A stretch of DNA of 64,000 bases from Mycetocola zhadangensis (GTDB lineage: Bacteria; Actinomycetota; Actinomycetes; Actinomycetales; Microbacteriaceae): NCBI RefSeq assembly GCF_003668565.1, contig NZ_RCWJ01000004.1, positions 1 through 64,000 of the forward strand. The letters run 5' to 3'. Within the stretch, counting starts at the first letter, position 1. Every line of letters begins with the position of its first letter. Position numbers and translations under genes: made by a program. Below the pieces are notes generated by a model. The model saw only the letters and a program-made list of their open reading frames with translations. It did not search any database and was not told the DNA's origin. Below, piece by piece: positions 11,954 to 20,925 of this stretch.

Positions 11954-14476
11954 TCAGAGTGCGTCGACCCCGGTGACTGTGACGACAGCGAAGCCCTGCT
12001 CGTCCGACTCCGCCAGGTTGACCTGTGCGCTGATTCCCCAGTCGTGGTCGCCTGCCGGGTCATCGAGGATTTGCCGAGCGGTCCACACCGGGCCGCTCTC
12101 GTCGAGGATCAGCAGTTTCGAGCTGCGTGCGTCGGGACCCGTGAGGATCTGGTCGTGCGTCTCGAAGTAGGCGTCGAGCGAATCCGCCCAGCGGTCGGCG
12201 TCGAATCCGGATGCCGCATCCAGTTCACCGAGGGCGTCGTAGTTTTCGAGCGCGGCCAGTTGCACCCGCCGGAACAGTTCATTGCGCACGAGGATGCGGA
12301 ACGCACGAACGTTGGAGCTGAGCCGCTGCGGGGCGGGTGGAACGATTTCGCCCGCGTGTTGCGCGTGCTTCTCCGGGTCGGGATGGATGAGCTCTTCCCA
12401 CTCATCGAGGAGGCTCGAGTCGACCTGGCGCACGAGCTCACCGAGCCACTCGATCAGGTCGAGCAGGTCCTCGGTTTTCGCCTCGTCGGGGATCGTCTGG
12501 CGTGCGGCACGGTAGGCGTCTGAGAGGTAACGGAGAACGACACCCTCGCTGCGGGCGAGTTTGTAGAAGGCGATGAACTCACCGAACGACATGGCGCGTT
12601 CGTACATGTCGCGAACGACGGACTTGGGGCTGAGCTCGAAGTCCTTGATCCACGGCTGCGACGCACTGTAAGTCTCGAACGTCACGGTGAGCAGTTCCTC
12701 GAGCGGTTTCGGGTGGGTGACCTGCTCGAGCAGCTCCATCCGCTGGTCGTACTCGATTCCGTCGGACTTCATGGCGGCGACGGCCTCACCCCGAGCCAGG
12801 AACTGTTGCTGGCTGAGCACGGCGCGCGGGTCGTCGAGGGTGGCTTCCACGATCGAGATCATGTCGAGCGCGTAGCTCGGGTCTTCGGGGTCGAGAAGGT
12901 CGAATGCGGCGAGCGCGAACGGCGACAACGGCTGGTTGAGCGCGAAGTTCGGCTGCAGGTCGACGGTGAGCCGAATGGTCCCGTCCGGGGACTGTTCGAC
13001 GATGCCGGACTCCCGGAGCGTGCGGTAGATGCCGAGGGCCCGACGAGCAAGTTCGAGTTGTCGTTTCCACGGTTCGTGGTTGTCGAAGACGAGGTCGTAC
13101 ACGTGGGAATAGACGTCTCCCCCGCGCCCGATCACGTTGATCAGCATGGCCGAGGTGATCTGCATGCTTGACGTGAGGGTCTCCGGCTCAGCCGCCACGA
13201 TGCGCTGAAACGACGGCTCTCCCCAGGAGACGAATCCGTCCGGCGCCTTCTTGCGGATGATTTTGCGCTTCTTCTTCGGGTCGTCGCCGGCCTTCTTGAT
13301 GGCGTTGAGGTTCTCGGTCTCGTGCTCGGGGGCCTGCACGACCACGGTTCCGGCCGTGTCGAATCCGGCACGTCCGGCGCGACCGGCGATCTGGTGGAAC
13401 TCCCGCGCCTTGAGCTGGCGCATCTTCACACCGTCGTACTTGGTCAGAGCGGTGAACAACACAGTGCGAATCGGCACGTTGATTCCGACACCGAGGGTGT
13501 CTGTGCCGCAGATCACACGCAGCATGCCCTGCTGGGCGAGCTGCTCTACCAGCCGACGGTACTTCGGCAGCATGCCAGCGTGGTGCACCCCAATGCCGGC
13601 GCGAAGCAATCGGGAGAGGGTCTTACCGAAACTGGTCGTGAACCGGAAACCGCCGATCGCTTCAGCGATGGCATCCCGTTGCTCTCTTGTTGCCACCTTC
13701 ATGCTTGACATCGACTGCGCACGTTCCATCGCGGCGGCCTGCGAGAAGTGCACAACATAGACCGGCGACTGGCCTGTGGTGAGCAGCTCTTCGACGGTCT
13801 CGTGGATCGGCGTGGTCTCGTAGTAGAAGTGCAGAGGAACGGGCCGCTCAACTCCGGTGACCAGTGCCGTTTCGCGGCCCGTGCGGCGCGAGAGGTCGTC
13901 GGCGAGCGCCGTCACATCGCCGAGCGTCGCAGAGAGCAGGATGAACTGCGCCCGAGGAAGCGACAGCAGCGGCACCTGCCAGGCCCAGCCGCGGTCGGGT
14001 TCGGCGTAAAAGTGGAACTCATCCATGACGACCTGGTCGACCTCGGTGTCCTCACCGTGCCGGAGGGCCAGGTTGGCGAGGATCTCCGCCGTGCAGCAGA
14101 TGATCGGAGCATCGGCGTTCACTGACGAGTCCCCCGTCATCATGCCGACGTTCTCCGCGCCGAAGATCGCGACCAGGGAGAAGAACTTCTCACTCACCAG
14201 TGCCTTGATCGGTGCGGTGTAGAAGCTGCGTTTGCCCGCGACAAGCGCGGCGTAGTGCGCACCGACCGCCACGAGCGACTTCCCGGTCCCTGTGGGGGTG
14301 CTCAAGATGAGGTTCTGTCCGGAGACGATCTCAATGATCGCTTCGTCCTGTGCCGGATACAGACGGATGCCTGTGGCGGTTACCCAGTCGGTGAACGCCT
14401 CGTAGATGGCATCAGGCTCGATCGCCTCACCCGACGTGCTGGACAGGGCGTTCGGGTTCAGCAAAAGAGAAGTCAT
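11954..14476 (-). CDS. DEAD/DExH-box helicase with C-terminal DUF3516 domain
   Basis: 840 residues. Ski2-like superfamily 2 helicase. Walker A STPTGTGKS (about residues 58-66), motif II DEFH, motif III LLSATLGD and motif VI HQIAGRAGRAG define the two RecA-like domains in the first half. The C-terminal half matches the actinobacterial DUF3516 extension. Probably an RNA or DNA unwinding ATPase; the substrate is unknown. It lies upstream of the arg operon on the same strand, with about 60 bp between its end and the candidate arg leader. Confidence 0.9.
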   Translation of the reverse strand: MTSLLLNPNALSSTSGEAIEPDAIYEAFTDWVTATGIRLYPAQDEAIIEIVSGQNLILSTPTGTGKSLVAVGAHYAALVAGKRSFYTAPIKALVSEKFFSLVAIFGAENVGMMTGDSSVNADAPIICCTAEILANLALRHGEDTEVDQVVMDEFHFYAEPDRGWAWQVPLLSLPRAQFILLSATLGDVTALADDLSRRTGRETALVTGVERPVPLHFYYETTPIHETVEELLTTGQSPVYVVHFSQAAAMERAQSMSSMKVATREQRDAIAEAIGGFRFTTSFGKTLSRLLRAGIGVHHAGMLPKYRRLVEQLAQQGMLRVICGTDTLGVGINVPIRTVLFTALTKYDGVKMRQLKAREFHQIAGRAGRAGFDTAGTVVVQAPEHETENLNAIKKAGDDPKKKRKIIRKKAPDGFVSWGEPSFQRIVAAEPETLTSSMQITSAMLINVIGRGGDVYSHVYDLVFDNHEPWKRQLELARRALGIYRTLRESGIVEQSPDGTIRLTVDLQPNFALNQPLSPFALAAFDLLDPEDPSYALDMISIVEATLDDPRAVLSQQQFLARGEAVAAMKSDGIEYDQRMELLEQVTHPKPLEELLTVTFETYSASQPWIKDFELSPKSVVRDMYERAMSFGEFIAFYKLARSEGVVLRYLSDAYRAARQTIPDEAKTEDLLDLIEWLGELVRQVDSSLLDEWEELIHPDPEKHAQHAGEIVPPAPQRLSSNVRAFRILVRNELFRRVQLAALENYDALGELDAASGFDADRWADSLDAYFETHDQILTGPDARSSKLLILDESGPVWTARQILDDPAGDHDWGISAQVNLAESDEQGFAVVTVTGVDAL

Positions 14477-14536
14477 TGTGTTTCGATCATGCCTTACCGG
14501 GGACGGGCAGGCGTTGCCGAGCGTCAGAGCTCAGGG

Positions 14537-15226
14537 CTACCGCTTCACGGTTGGGTCAGGAAACGCCGTCTCGATCGTGAGCGAGTTCTTCTTCTGTACC
14601 CGCATCCAGATGAAGAAGCCGACGAGGGTGAACCCGCCGTAGAACAGGTACAGAACAGCGGACGCGTAGTACCCGGCGCTGATCAGCAGCGGAACCCCGA
14701 CGATGTCCACAGCGACCCAGATCAGCCAGAACTCCACCCACCCCTTGGCCATGCCGTAGGTGGCCAGCAGCGAACCCATGAAAATCCAGGCGTCCGCCCA
14801 CACCGGCTCGAACGAACCCAGCGCCCGGAAGATCGGTGTCAGGGCGAGCGTGCCGCCGACGAGACCGAGTCCGAGAAGCACCCGCACCTTGTTCGATGCC
14901 CAGCGCGGGGACACCGCGGTCTGCTGGCCGGAGTTGCGGCTGTTGCGCCATTGCACCCAGCCGTAGATGGAGACGATGATGAACATTACCTGCCGTCCCG
15001 CCTGGCCGAGCAGGTTTACCGGGTTCGGTGTATTGAACACCGCACCCATGAACACGGTGAAGAGCAGCACATTGCCGACAATTCCGACGGGCCACGCCCA
15101 CACCTTGCGGCGCATGCCGCCGACGGCGCTGGCCATGCCGAAGAGGTTCCCGATGATCTCGCGCCAGAGAATTACCTGGTCGCCGATCACCAGTTGCGCG
15201 TCAAACAGCCACTCGATCGGGTTCAT
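14537..15226 (-). CDS. pnuC: nicotinamide riboside/mononucleotide transporter
   Basis: 229 residues with about seven membrane segments. PnuC facilitators import NAD precursors such as nicotinamide riboside. Family features include GNVLLFTVFMGAVF, SIYGWVQWRNS and the C-terminal aromatic segment YLFYGGFTLVGFFIW. The frame is open upstream, but the ATG at 15226 (MNPIEWLFDAQ) is the family start. It is divergent from the SDR gene, with 63 bp between start codons. Confidence 0.85.
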   Translation of the reverse strand: MNPIEWLFDAQLVIGDQVILWREIIGNLFGMASAVGGMRRKVWAWPVGIVGNVLLFTVFMGAVFNTPNPVNLLGQAGRQVMFIIVSIYGWVQWRNSRNSGQQTAVSPRWASNKVRVLLGLGLVGGTLALTPIFRALGSFEPVWADAWIFMGSLLATYGMAKGWVEFWLIWVAVDIVGVPLLISAGYYASAVLYLFYGGFTLVGFFIWMRVQKKNSLTIETAFPDPTVKR

Positions 15227-15276
15227 AGTGCCATCTTTCCACTCCTCAGCCCGGCGTTCTCGCAGATGTCCTCGGG

Positions 15277-15282
15277 TAAACT
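15277..15282 (+). promoter_or_regulatory. -10 element of leaderless SDR promoter
   Basis: TAAACT lies 7 nt before the ATG at 15290, within GGGTAAACTTG, a word repeated upstream of hisC. Confidence 0.4.
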
Positions 15283-15289
15283 TGCCGGA

Positions 15290-16804
15290 ATGACCGACGT
15301 CTTCCTCGAATCCGACAGCACCGGCGCCGGAATCGACCCCGCTGACCTCGAGACAACCCTCCGCGTCCTCGCCTCGATGAACACCCTTGACGAGGAACAC
15401 CCCGACTACATCACCGTTCGCCGGGCCACAGCCGCGATGTTCAAGGCGGTCAAGCGCAACCGTCGCCGTGAACTCCGCGACACCATCGCCAATGCCGACA
15501 AGGCGGTCATCGCCGCTACCGCCACCGGGGCATCCGATCGTATCGATGACGAGACGCGCGGCATCCCCCTCGCGACAACGATCGATGCGCCGACAGCGGG
15601 CGAGCTGCTCAAGCCGCGCAACTGCTACATCTGCAAGCAGCCATACACGCTCGTCGACGCGTTCTACCACCAGCTCTGCCCGGACTGCGCCCGATTCAGC
15701 CACGGCAAGCGCGACGCGCGCACCGACCTCACCGGCAAGCGTGCACTGCTCACCGGTGGCCGGGCGAAGATCGGTATGTACATCGCGCTCCGCCTGCTGC
15801 GCGATGGTGCGCACACCACGATCACGACCCGTTTCCCGAAGGATGCCGTCCGCCGGTTCGCGTCGCTTCCCGACTCCGCCGACTGGCTGCACCGCCTGCG
15901 GGTGGTCGGCATCGACCTGCGCGATCCGGCGCAGGTCATCAGCCTCGCCGACTCGGTCGCCGCCCAGGGACCGCTCGACATTCTCATCAACAACGCCGCT
16001 CAGACGGTGCGCCGCTCCCCCGGGTCGTATTCCTTGTTGGCGGATGCCGAACTACAGCCACTTCCGGATGGTCCCCTTCCCGAGATGGAGACTTTCGGAC
16101 ACACCGCCGATCAGCACCCGGAAGCGCTGCAGGCATCCGTCTCCGCACATCCGCTGCTGTCGGTCGCGTCGCTCGCAGGAACCGTCGCTGAGGCCGGCTC
16201 CCCCGCACTCACCGCCGCCGACCTCGCGAAACTCGCCATGGCGCCCGGTTCGTCCTCACTCGCGAAGCACGCAGACGGAACGGCGATCGACGCCGGAGGG
16301 CTCGTGCCCGACCTGCAGAACGTCAACAGCTGGGTGCAGAACGTCGAGCATGTCGACCCGCTCGAGATGCTCGAGGTGCAGCTCTGCAACACGACCGCAC
16401 CGTTCCTGCTGATCAGTCGGCTGCGGCCGTCAATGGCTGCGTCGCCGGCTCGCCGCAAGTACGTGGTCAACGTCTCCGCGATGGAGGGCCAGTTCTCCCG
16501 CCGCTACAAGGGCCCAGGCCACCCGCACACGAACATGGCGAAAGCAGCGCTCAACATGCTCACCCGCACGAGCGCAGGCGAGATGCTCGAGAAGGACGGC
16601 ATTCTCATGACCGCGGTCGACACCGGCTGGATCACCGACGAGCGCCCGCACCCGACGAAGGTTCGCCTCGCGGAAGAGGGTTTCCACGCTCCGCTCGACC
16701 TCGTCGACGGCGCAGCGCGCGTCTACGACCCAATCGTGCGCGGAGAAACCGGCGAGGACCTCTTCGGCTGCTTCCTCAAGGACTACAAGCCCGGCGCCTG
16801 GTAA
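15290..16804 (+). CDS. SDR-family protein with N-terminal Cys4 zinc-binding segment
   Basis: 504 residues. An N-terminal helical part is followed by a C-x2-C...C-x2-C knuckle (Cys112, 115, 130, 133), then a Rossmann domain with TGGRAKIG (155-162) and NNAAQT. The SDR serine is seen in NVSAMEG, but the usual YxxxK is TNMAK, so the catalytic Tyr is replaced. A long insertion separates the Rossmann core from the C-terminal part. The substrate is unknown and the protein may be non-catalytic or mechanistically different. The last 398 bp are duplicated at 24579-24976. Confidence 0.75.
   Translation: MTDVFLESDSTGAGIDPADLETTLRVLASMNTLDEEHPDYITVRRATAAMFKAVKRNRRRELRDTIANADKAVIAATATGASDRIDDETRGIPLATTIDAPTAGELLKPRNCYICKQPYTLVDAFYHQLCPDCARFSHGKRDARTDLTGKRALLTGGRAKIGMYIALRLLRDGAHTTITTRFPKDAVRRFASLPDSADWLHRLRVVGIDLRDPAQVISLADSVAAQGPLDILINNAAQTVRRSPGSYSLLADAELQPLPDGPLPEMETFGHTADQHPEALQASVSAHPLLSVASLAGTVAEAGSPALTAADLAKLAMAPGSSSLAKHADGTAIDAGGLVPDLQNVNSWVQNVEHVDPLEMLEVQLCNTTAPFLLISRLRPSMAASPARRKYVVNVSAMEGQFSRRYKGPGHPHTNMAKAALNMLTRTSAGEMLEKDGILMTAVDTGWITDERPHPTKVRLAEEGFHAPLDLVDGAARVYDPIVRGETGEDLFGCFLKDYKPGAW
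16407..16804 (+). repeat. 398-bp direct repeat, copy 1 (3' end of the intact SDR gene)
   Basis: Copy 1 runs from TGCTGATCAGTCGG to the TAA stop codon. It matches 24579-24976 in the same orientation with about a dozen substitutions and two compensating 1-bp indels (about 96-97 percent identity by eye). Identity starts abruptly at 16407 and stops at the stop codon, as expected for an element that replaced the 3' end of its target gene on integration. Confidence 0.9.
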
Positions 16805-17123
16805 AAGCACCCGCACCGACCGCTGCTTTTGGGCGGCAGTCGAGCAGCGTGCCCCTGGAGCTGTTTCCGGTGTCTCGTAACTAACGACGAGTACCGCCGT
16901 ACAGTCAGGAGGTTATGCGACGTAGTCACGAGACTCGACGGTTTACGAGATTCCGCCGAACGCCGGAAACACGGGTCACGGGTCGTGAGATGTCTCGTTT
17001 CCCTAGGGATATGAGACAGCCGGAGTCTCTAAAGAGACTTTCTGGGCGGGCGCATAGGGCGGACCTCTTCGGTGGCGCTGAGGAGCCTGACTTCATCATC
17101 GCGGCGAGCATCTCTCCGGCTCA
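16805..17123. other. intergenic stretch with GTCTC/GAGAC repeats
   Basis: 319 bp between the SDR gene and a convergent membrane-protein gene. No plausible gene. From 16871 to 17039 it is crowded with GTCTC/GAGAC words, including TGTCTCGTAAC (16871-16881), a symmetric 28-bp dyad (16991-17018) and the palindrome AGTCTCT-AA-AGAGACT (17024-17039). Confidence 0.7.
16991..17018. other. 28-bp recombination-site-like dyad, site 1
   Basis: Two 13-bp arms (TGTCTCGTTTCCC and GGGATATGAGACA) match as inverted repeats at 11 of 13 positions around a central TA. A 28-bp dyad with a central dinucleotide is the layout of crossover sites of serine resolvases. No recombinase gene is nearby, so the assignment is by architecture only. 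Confidence 0.4.
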
Positions 17124-17816
17124 TCAAAGCTTGAACTCGAGCGTCCCCCCATTAAGCGAAATAACCCGCGCGACTGAGGGAAAGAAATTCGCGTCAATAC
17201 AGAACCCGGTGGTCGCGGTCTCGCCGGGTTCAAGTGAGCTAGGGAATCCTGCGTTTATGGGATATCCATCTATCTCTCCGCTCGGTGGCAGGGGACCAAA
17301 TGGCAATTCGCAAGAAGCGCCGCTGCTCGGGAAGACGTCGTAGTCGTCGTCGCTGAACCTCAGTTTCGTCGCACCTGCGTTCTCCACTTCAACTCCGACG
17401 GCGATGTAGCCATCGAAGCTATCGAGCACCTTTACCGTCACCCGCATTCCCTCGGCCGTTTCCTGCTGCACAGGGTTCCCCGCGGGCACCAGTAGAGAGT
17501 GCAAAAGGGAGACAGTGGATCCTGGTATGGAAACGAGAGCAACGATCAATGCGACCAAGGCGATACGTTGACGTGCCGCGCGCCGAGTCATTCCGATAAA
17601 CGCGAGCCCAATGGCAATGAACGCCATCACAATGGCCAGCGCCCAGATGGCGAACACCGGCACAGAGGTGAAATTCACCAGGTTAGGAACCACCCCAACG
17701 ACGAGCGCGCATACTGCGAGAACGAGAGCCCTGACCCCGACCCGGTCTTCGGGCGCGATCGCGTCCGCCGTGGAGCTTCCAGTTCCGCTGTACTCAGTGT
17801 GCCCGACTTGATCCAT
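17124..17816 (-). CDS. membrane-anchored protein with extracytoplasmic domain
   Basis: 230 residues from the ATG at 17816; a longer frame to 17879 is possible. Three hydrophobic segments near residues 29-50, 53-80 and 85-107 are followed by a roughly 120-residue soluble domain that resembles DUF4352-like immunoglobulin-type domains (GMRVTVKVLDSF, VGVEVENAGATKLRF). The function is unknown. It lies convergent to the SDR gene at the left end of the accessory stretch. Confidence 0.55.
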   Translation of the reverse strand: MDQVGHTEYSGTGSSTADAIAPEDRVGVRALVLAVCALVVGVVPNLVNFTSVPVFAIWALAIVMAFIAIGLAFIGMTRRAARQRIALVALIVALVSIPGSTVSLLHSLLVPAGNPVQQETAEGMRVTVKVLDSFDGYIAVGVEVENAGATKLRFSDDDYDVFPSSGASCELPFGPLPPSGEIDGYPINAGFPSSLEPGETATTGFCIDANFFPSVARVISLNGGTLEFKL

Positions 17817-18231
17817 GCTTCCCATCCTTGCCCTCGCATCCAACCAAGCCAGCGGTGACGACCACGCTGCCCACGACAAGTGTCTAGACTCGCGATTTCT
17901 GTGGACACTCTAATTCTCCGAGTGGCTCGTGATCTAGCCGTACAGCCGGAGCCTACTGGGCGGGATCCCGGACGGCGTGCCCTTCTTCGGGGTGATGAGC
18001 TTTGCTCGTGAGTGCATACCGCGGATGCTTCTTCTCGCGTTTGGCTTGTTGCACGACCTGCTTGTTTCAAGACACTTCGGATACATGATCTCTAGCGAGT
18101 TCAGGAGCCGCGTTCCCGGGGTCCCGATTCATCGTTCGCTACCTCCAACTCTGCATGTTGGAGAAGAGCCTGCGGTGGATGCTGGTTTCGAGGCCCGAGT
18201 GGGACCGGCATTCGTTGATCCCTATTGGCCA
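17817..18231. other. 415-bp intergenic stretch
   Basis: Lies between two minus-strand genes. Frames on either strand look like chance. I see no repeat, RNA gene or clear terminator. The base composition is less GC-rich than the backbone. Confidence 0.5.
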
Positions 18232-18930
18232 TCAAGTCTTGGCGCACGCAGCGGTGAGAAACTCGTCGGCTGGCGCCGTGCGAGGGCTGAGCTCGTTTTG
18301 CGGGTCGCCACAAAGAGATTCTTTCTGGTGGCTGTTGTAGTAGTCGACGAAGACCGATGCGACGAGAACAAACGATGCTTGAGCTTCGAGGAGCTCTTCT
18401 CGAACGTCGCGAACTTCCCTGCGGAAAAAGTCCCCATCAGGAGTGCTCGGGTCCAGGCTCGGCGCGGTTGCCGGCATCAGCGCGAACTGCACATCCATAC
18501 TTCCGCGAGTTCCTATGAATGATGCCGGCACTGAGCTGATTCGGCCAGCCGTGACGCCGTTATCCTCCAGTAATTCGTCGACGAGGTCAGCCGCCGTGTT
18601 CGCGTCAGGCGCGTCGATGCCCAGGAAAGCGTCAACCCAGAGAGTGCACGCCAGCCCTTTGCCCCGATGCTCCCACGGAGCGGGCCAGTCAGTTCCAATG
18701 TTTACCGCGTCTCCGCATGTGTTCGTCTCCTCGGGGATGAGCTCCCGAAACTCTGGCGCGGTGGAGAAGTCCGTAAGCGCAGCGAGATATTCGGCGGCGT
18801 CTTCGCGCGCAGCATTTGCGCTGGCCTGCCTTCCCGAAGCACCACAACCCGCGAGGCTAAACAGGGCCACGCTAACCACAACCGCGCTACAGATCCTTTG
18901 AGTCAGGCGTTGACTGGGAGCTGCCGTCAC
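18232..18930 (-). CDS. lipoprotein, third gene of sigma-factor operon
   Basis: 232 residues. Signal peptide with lipobox SLAGC (Cys about residue 29), so it is anchored on the outer face of the membrane. The rest contains NTCGDAVNIGTDWPAPWEHRGKGLACTLW-type sequence with two Cys residues. I recognise no family. The GTG start overlaps the sigma-factor stop codon by 4 nt, so it is translationally coupled to it. Confidence 0.6.
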   Translation of the reverse strand: MTAAPSQRLTQRICSAVVVSVALFSLAGCGASGRQASANAAREDAAEYLAALTDFSTAPEFRELIPEETNTCGDAVNIGTDWPAPWEHRGKGLACTLWVDAFLGIDAPDANTAADLVDELLEDNGVTAGRISSVPASFIGTRGSMDVQFALMPATAPSLDPSTPDGDFFRREVRDVREELLEAQASFVLVASVFVDYYNSHQKESLCGDPQNELSPRTAPADEFLTAACAKT

Positions 18931-19454
18931 ATCAACTCATTTCTCAGTTTGGCCTTCGCCCGCGAGTATCGAGTTCGGGCGGCAGCGGCAGACAGACCAA
19001 GTAACGTCCCAGCGTCCACGACGGCGAATCCGTCCCACGCCACCAGCATGATTGGCTCCCGATCTGCAGTCTTCAGCTTCGCTAACGCGTCATACACGGC
19101 CGCGTTCGAATTCGTGTCGGATGTCTTCTGCGCGATTCTCTGCTCTGCCATCATTCGTTCGTGAAGGGCGGCCCTACGACGTTGCGAACGGTGGTGATTG
19201 GAGAGGACGCCCTTGGCTACGCCGAAAGCCCACAAGCGTTTCTCGCTAACGTCCGCTGGAAGACGATCGCGGTGACGCCAGAGAACGAGAAGTGCTTCAG
19301 ACAGGCAGTCGTCCGCATCGGGCGCTGAGTCAACGCGTCGTCGGAGGTAGCGGTGCAGAGGAACAATGAGCGGTCGCACATCGTCATCAAACGTCCTATT
19401 CGCGTCCCGTTCGTTGGTGGGGAGACGGGCATCGGCCAATGGGTTCACGCTCAC
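18927..19454 (-). CDS. ECF-type RNA polymerase sigma factor
   Basis: 175 residues. Region 2 is visible at about 27-95 (RPLIVPLHRYLRRRV, DADDCLSEALLVLWRHRDRL, RLWAFGVAKGVLSNHHRS) and region 4 at about 120-173 (AKLKTADREPIML, LLGLSAAAARTRYSRAKAKL). It probably directs RNA polymerase to a small regulon. It overlaps both neighbours by 4 nt (GTGA each), placing it between a membrane protein and a lipoprotein. The order is unusual: ECF sigma genes normally precede their anti-sigma gene. Confidence 0.8.
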   Translation of the reverse strand: MSVNPLADARLPTNERDANRTFDDDVRPLIVPLHRYLRRRVDSAPDADDCLSEALLVLWRHRDRLPADVSEKRLWAFGVAKGVLSNHHRSQRRRAALHERMMAEQRIAQKTSDTNSNAAVYDALAKLKTADREPIMLVAWDGFAVVDAGTLLGLSAAAARTRYSRAKAKLRNELM

Positions 19455-20239
19455 TCGTCGATCGCTTCCATGAACGTCGAGCAGGCATCAGATTGGTACG
19501 CTTCCTTGACCAAACCAACATCACCCGCGCGGGCACCTTCGGCGTATTTCACGAGGCTGTCCACAACCCCACCGCCGTCAGTTTCGACCGTCATGGGCCA
19601 CGAAGCAGACTGCAAAAGAACCTCAGCGCTCGCGTTCTGCTGTGCGGCATCGCCTTCTTCCTCGGCCTTCAACCAGCTGCTGATCCAGACGCACCGGACA
19701 GCGCTTTCGTAGGTTCTCCTGACGTTGCTTTCTTGCTGAAGAACACTCGAACCGTACCCGCCGGCTATCTCGACTTGTTGAGCCGCGACACGTATCCCAA
19801 CATCGGAAGCCGTGTACCCATCGGGCAAGGGCAGAGTCAGATCGTAAACGGTCAGCGCATAGTCGGCGTAGTCACGTGCCGTCGCCTCAATCCATTCATA
19901 ACCAGGAGTGACCTCGGTCTCCTCCCCTTCATCACCATCCGACTCCAGCGATGAAAAAACACCAGTTTGTGCGAGAAATCGCTGGACCGTAGCAACCGCC
20001 GGCGTCGCAATCCCAACTAGTCCCACCAACACAACGGTGGTCCATATCGCCGCAATGCGTCGGCGCCGACGCGGCGGAGACTGAGTCTGAGCCGCAAGCT
20101 GACGCCCGTCATCGCGATGAAGCTCACGAAGGAACACTTCAGCGTCGGGAAGGGGGCCATCATGGGCATGTAACGGGTCAGCTGCGTCTAACAGCATGTC
20201 CACATGTTCGTTGGAACCCTTCGGCGGGCTCAGGGCCAT
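19451..20239 (-). CDS. single-pass membrane protein, putative anti-sigma or sensor
   Basis: 262 residues. A cytoplasmic N-terminal part of about 60 residues ends in RRRRR, followed by one membrane segment (about 64-87) and an extracytoplasmic domain of about 170 residues containing an acidic tract (SDGDEGEETE). Topology and its place first in an operon with an ECF sigma factor and a lipoprotein suggest an anti-sigma or sensing role. I see no zinc-binding anti-sigma motif, so this is inference. Shine-Dalgarno GAGGAG precedes the ATG. Confidence 0.55.
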   Translation of the reverse strand: MALSPPKGSNEHVDMLLDAADPLHAHDGPLPDAEVFLRELHRDDGRQLAAQTQSPPRRRRRIAAIWTTVVLVGLVGIATPAVATVQRFLAQTGVFSSLESDGDEGEETEVTPGYEWIEATARDYADYALTVYDLTLPLPDGYTASDVGIRVAAQQVEIAGGYGSSVLQQESNVRRTYESAVRCVWISSWLKAEEEGDAAQQNASAEVLLQSASWPMTVETDGGGVVDSLVKYAEGARAGDVGLVKEAYQSDACSTFMEAIDE

Positions 20240-20343
20240 GCCGTCTCCTCTTCGTCAACTAAGACCATCGATACCCTGAACATGTCCGGCAATCGGCCAA
20301 ACGTTACACACGCGGACGAAGACGCAGCTGGAGCAGACAATAC

Positions 20344-20736
20344 CTACACCGATATGGAGGACGGTCGACCCTGGAGAAGGACAACGAACTCGACCCCCAG
20401 CAGCGACGCAACGAGGACCCCGATTCCCACCGTCATCCAGACGCGCCTCCTTTTTGGCATAGCCGGCGCTAGACAATAGCGATAGATGAACACCAACGCG
20501 CCAACGCACAGCAGTCCCAAGACTGCTGCCATGGCGAAAGAGATCGACGCCTCACCCGGGTCATACGACTGGCCTTCGACCAATGCACCGTCAATGATGA
20601 CTATCCCGCTGAGGCCAAACATGATGACCCCGACCAGTCCGAGCGTTAACGCGACGAGCGCCACCAGAACGACCGCTATCCACGACGTTCCACGCTGCCG
20701 CGGAATGAGGTCGGCCGTCTCGTTGGCTGTTGGCAT
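20344..20736 (-). CDS. small membrane protein
   Basis: 130 residues from the ATG at 20736 (a longer start at 20760 is possible). Three hydrophobic segments: about residues 18-45, 62-83 and 95-118. No family recognised. The symmetric 60-bp dyad at 20833-20892 lies about 100 bp upstream. Confidence 0.45.
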   Translation of the reverse strand: MPTANETADLIPRQRGTSWIAVVLVALVALTLGLVGVIMFGLSGIVIIDGALVEGQSYDPGEASISFAMAAVLGLLCVGALVFIYRYCLAPAMPKRRRVWMTVGIGVLVASLLGVEFVVLLQGRPSSISV

Positions 20737-20832
20737 GCGCTCACCATATCGCCAGGACAAAGAACTCCAAGCGCACGGGCGTCGTGGATAACAAAGTGTC
20801 GCGCACGACTAGGACAAAAAGTGGTGCGGTTG

Positions 20833-20892
20833 TGTCTCATAACCTCACTGTCTCGAAAGCCATGGGATTCGAGACAGTTAGGTTACGAGACG
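20833..20892. other. 60-bp nested recombination-site-like dyad, site 2
   Basis: Layout is 13-3-13-2-13-3-13 bp. Inner arms TGTCTCGAAAGCC and GGGATTCGAGACA flank a central AT (11 of 13 positions symmetric). Outer arms TGTCTCATAACCT and AGGTTACGAGACG are also symmetric at 11 of 13. The inner unit has the same size and TGTCTC/GAGACA ends as site 1 at 16991-17018. It fits a serine-recombinase site or a tetrameric operator. Confidence 0.5.
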
Positions 20893-20925
20893 CCTTGAAT
20901 CTTTCCTAGCCCCAGGCCTAGCTTC

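Noticed and set aside
15237-15892. Long N-terminal extension of pnuC
   Set aside because: The open frame continues across the divergent SDR gene; the family start and topology begin at 15226.
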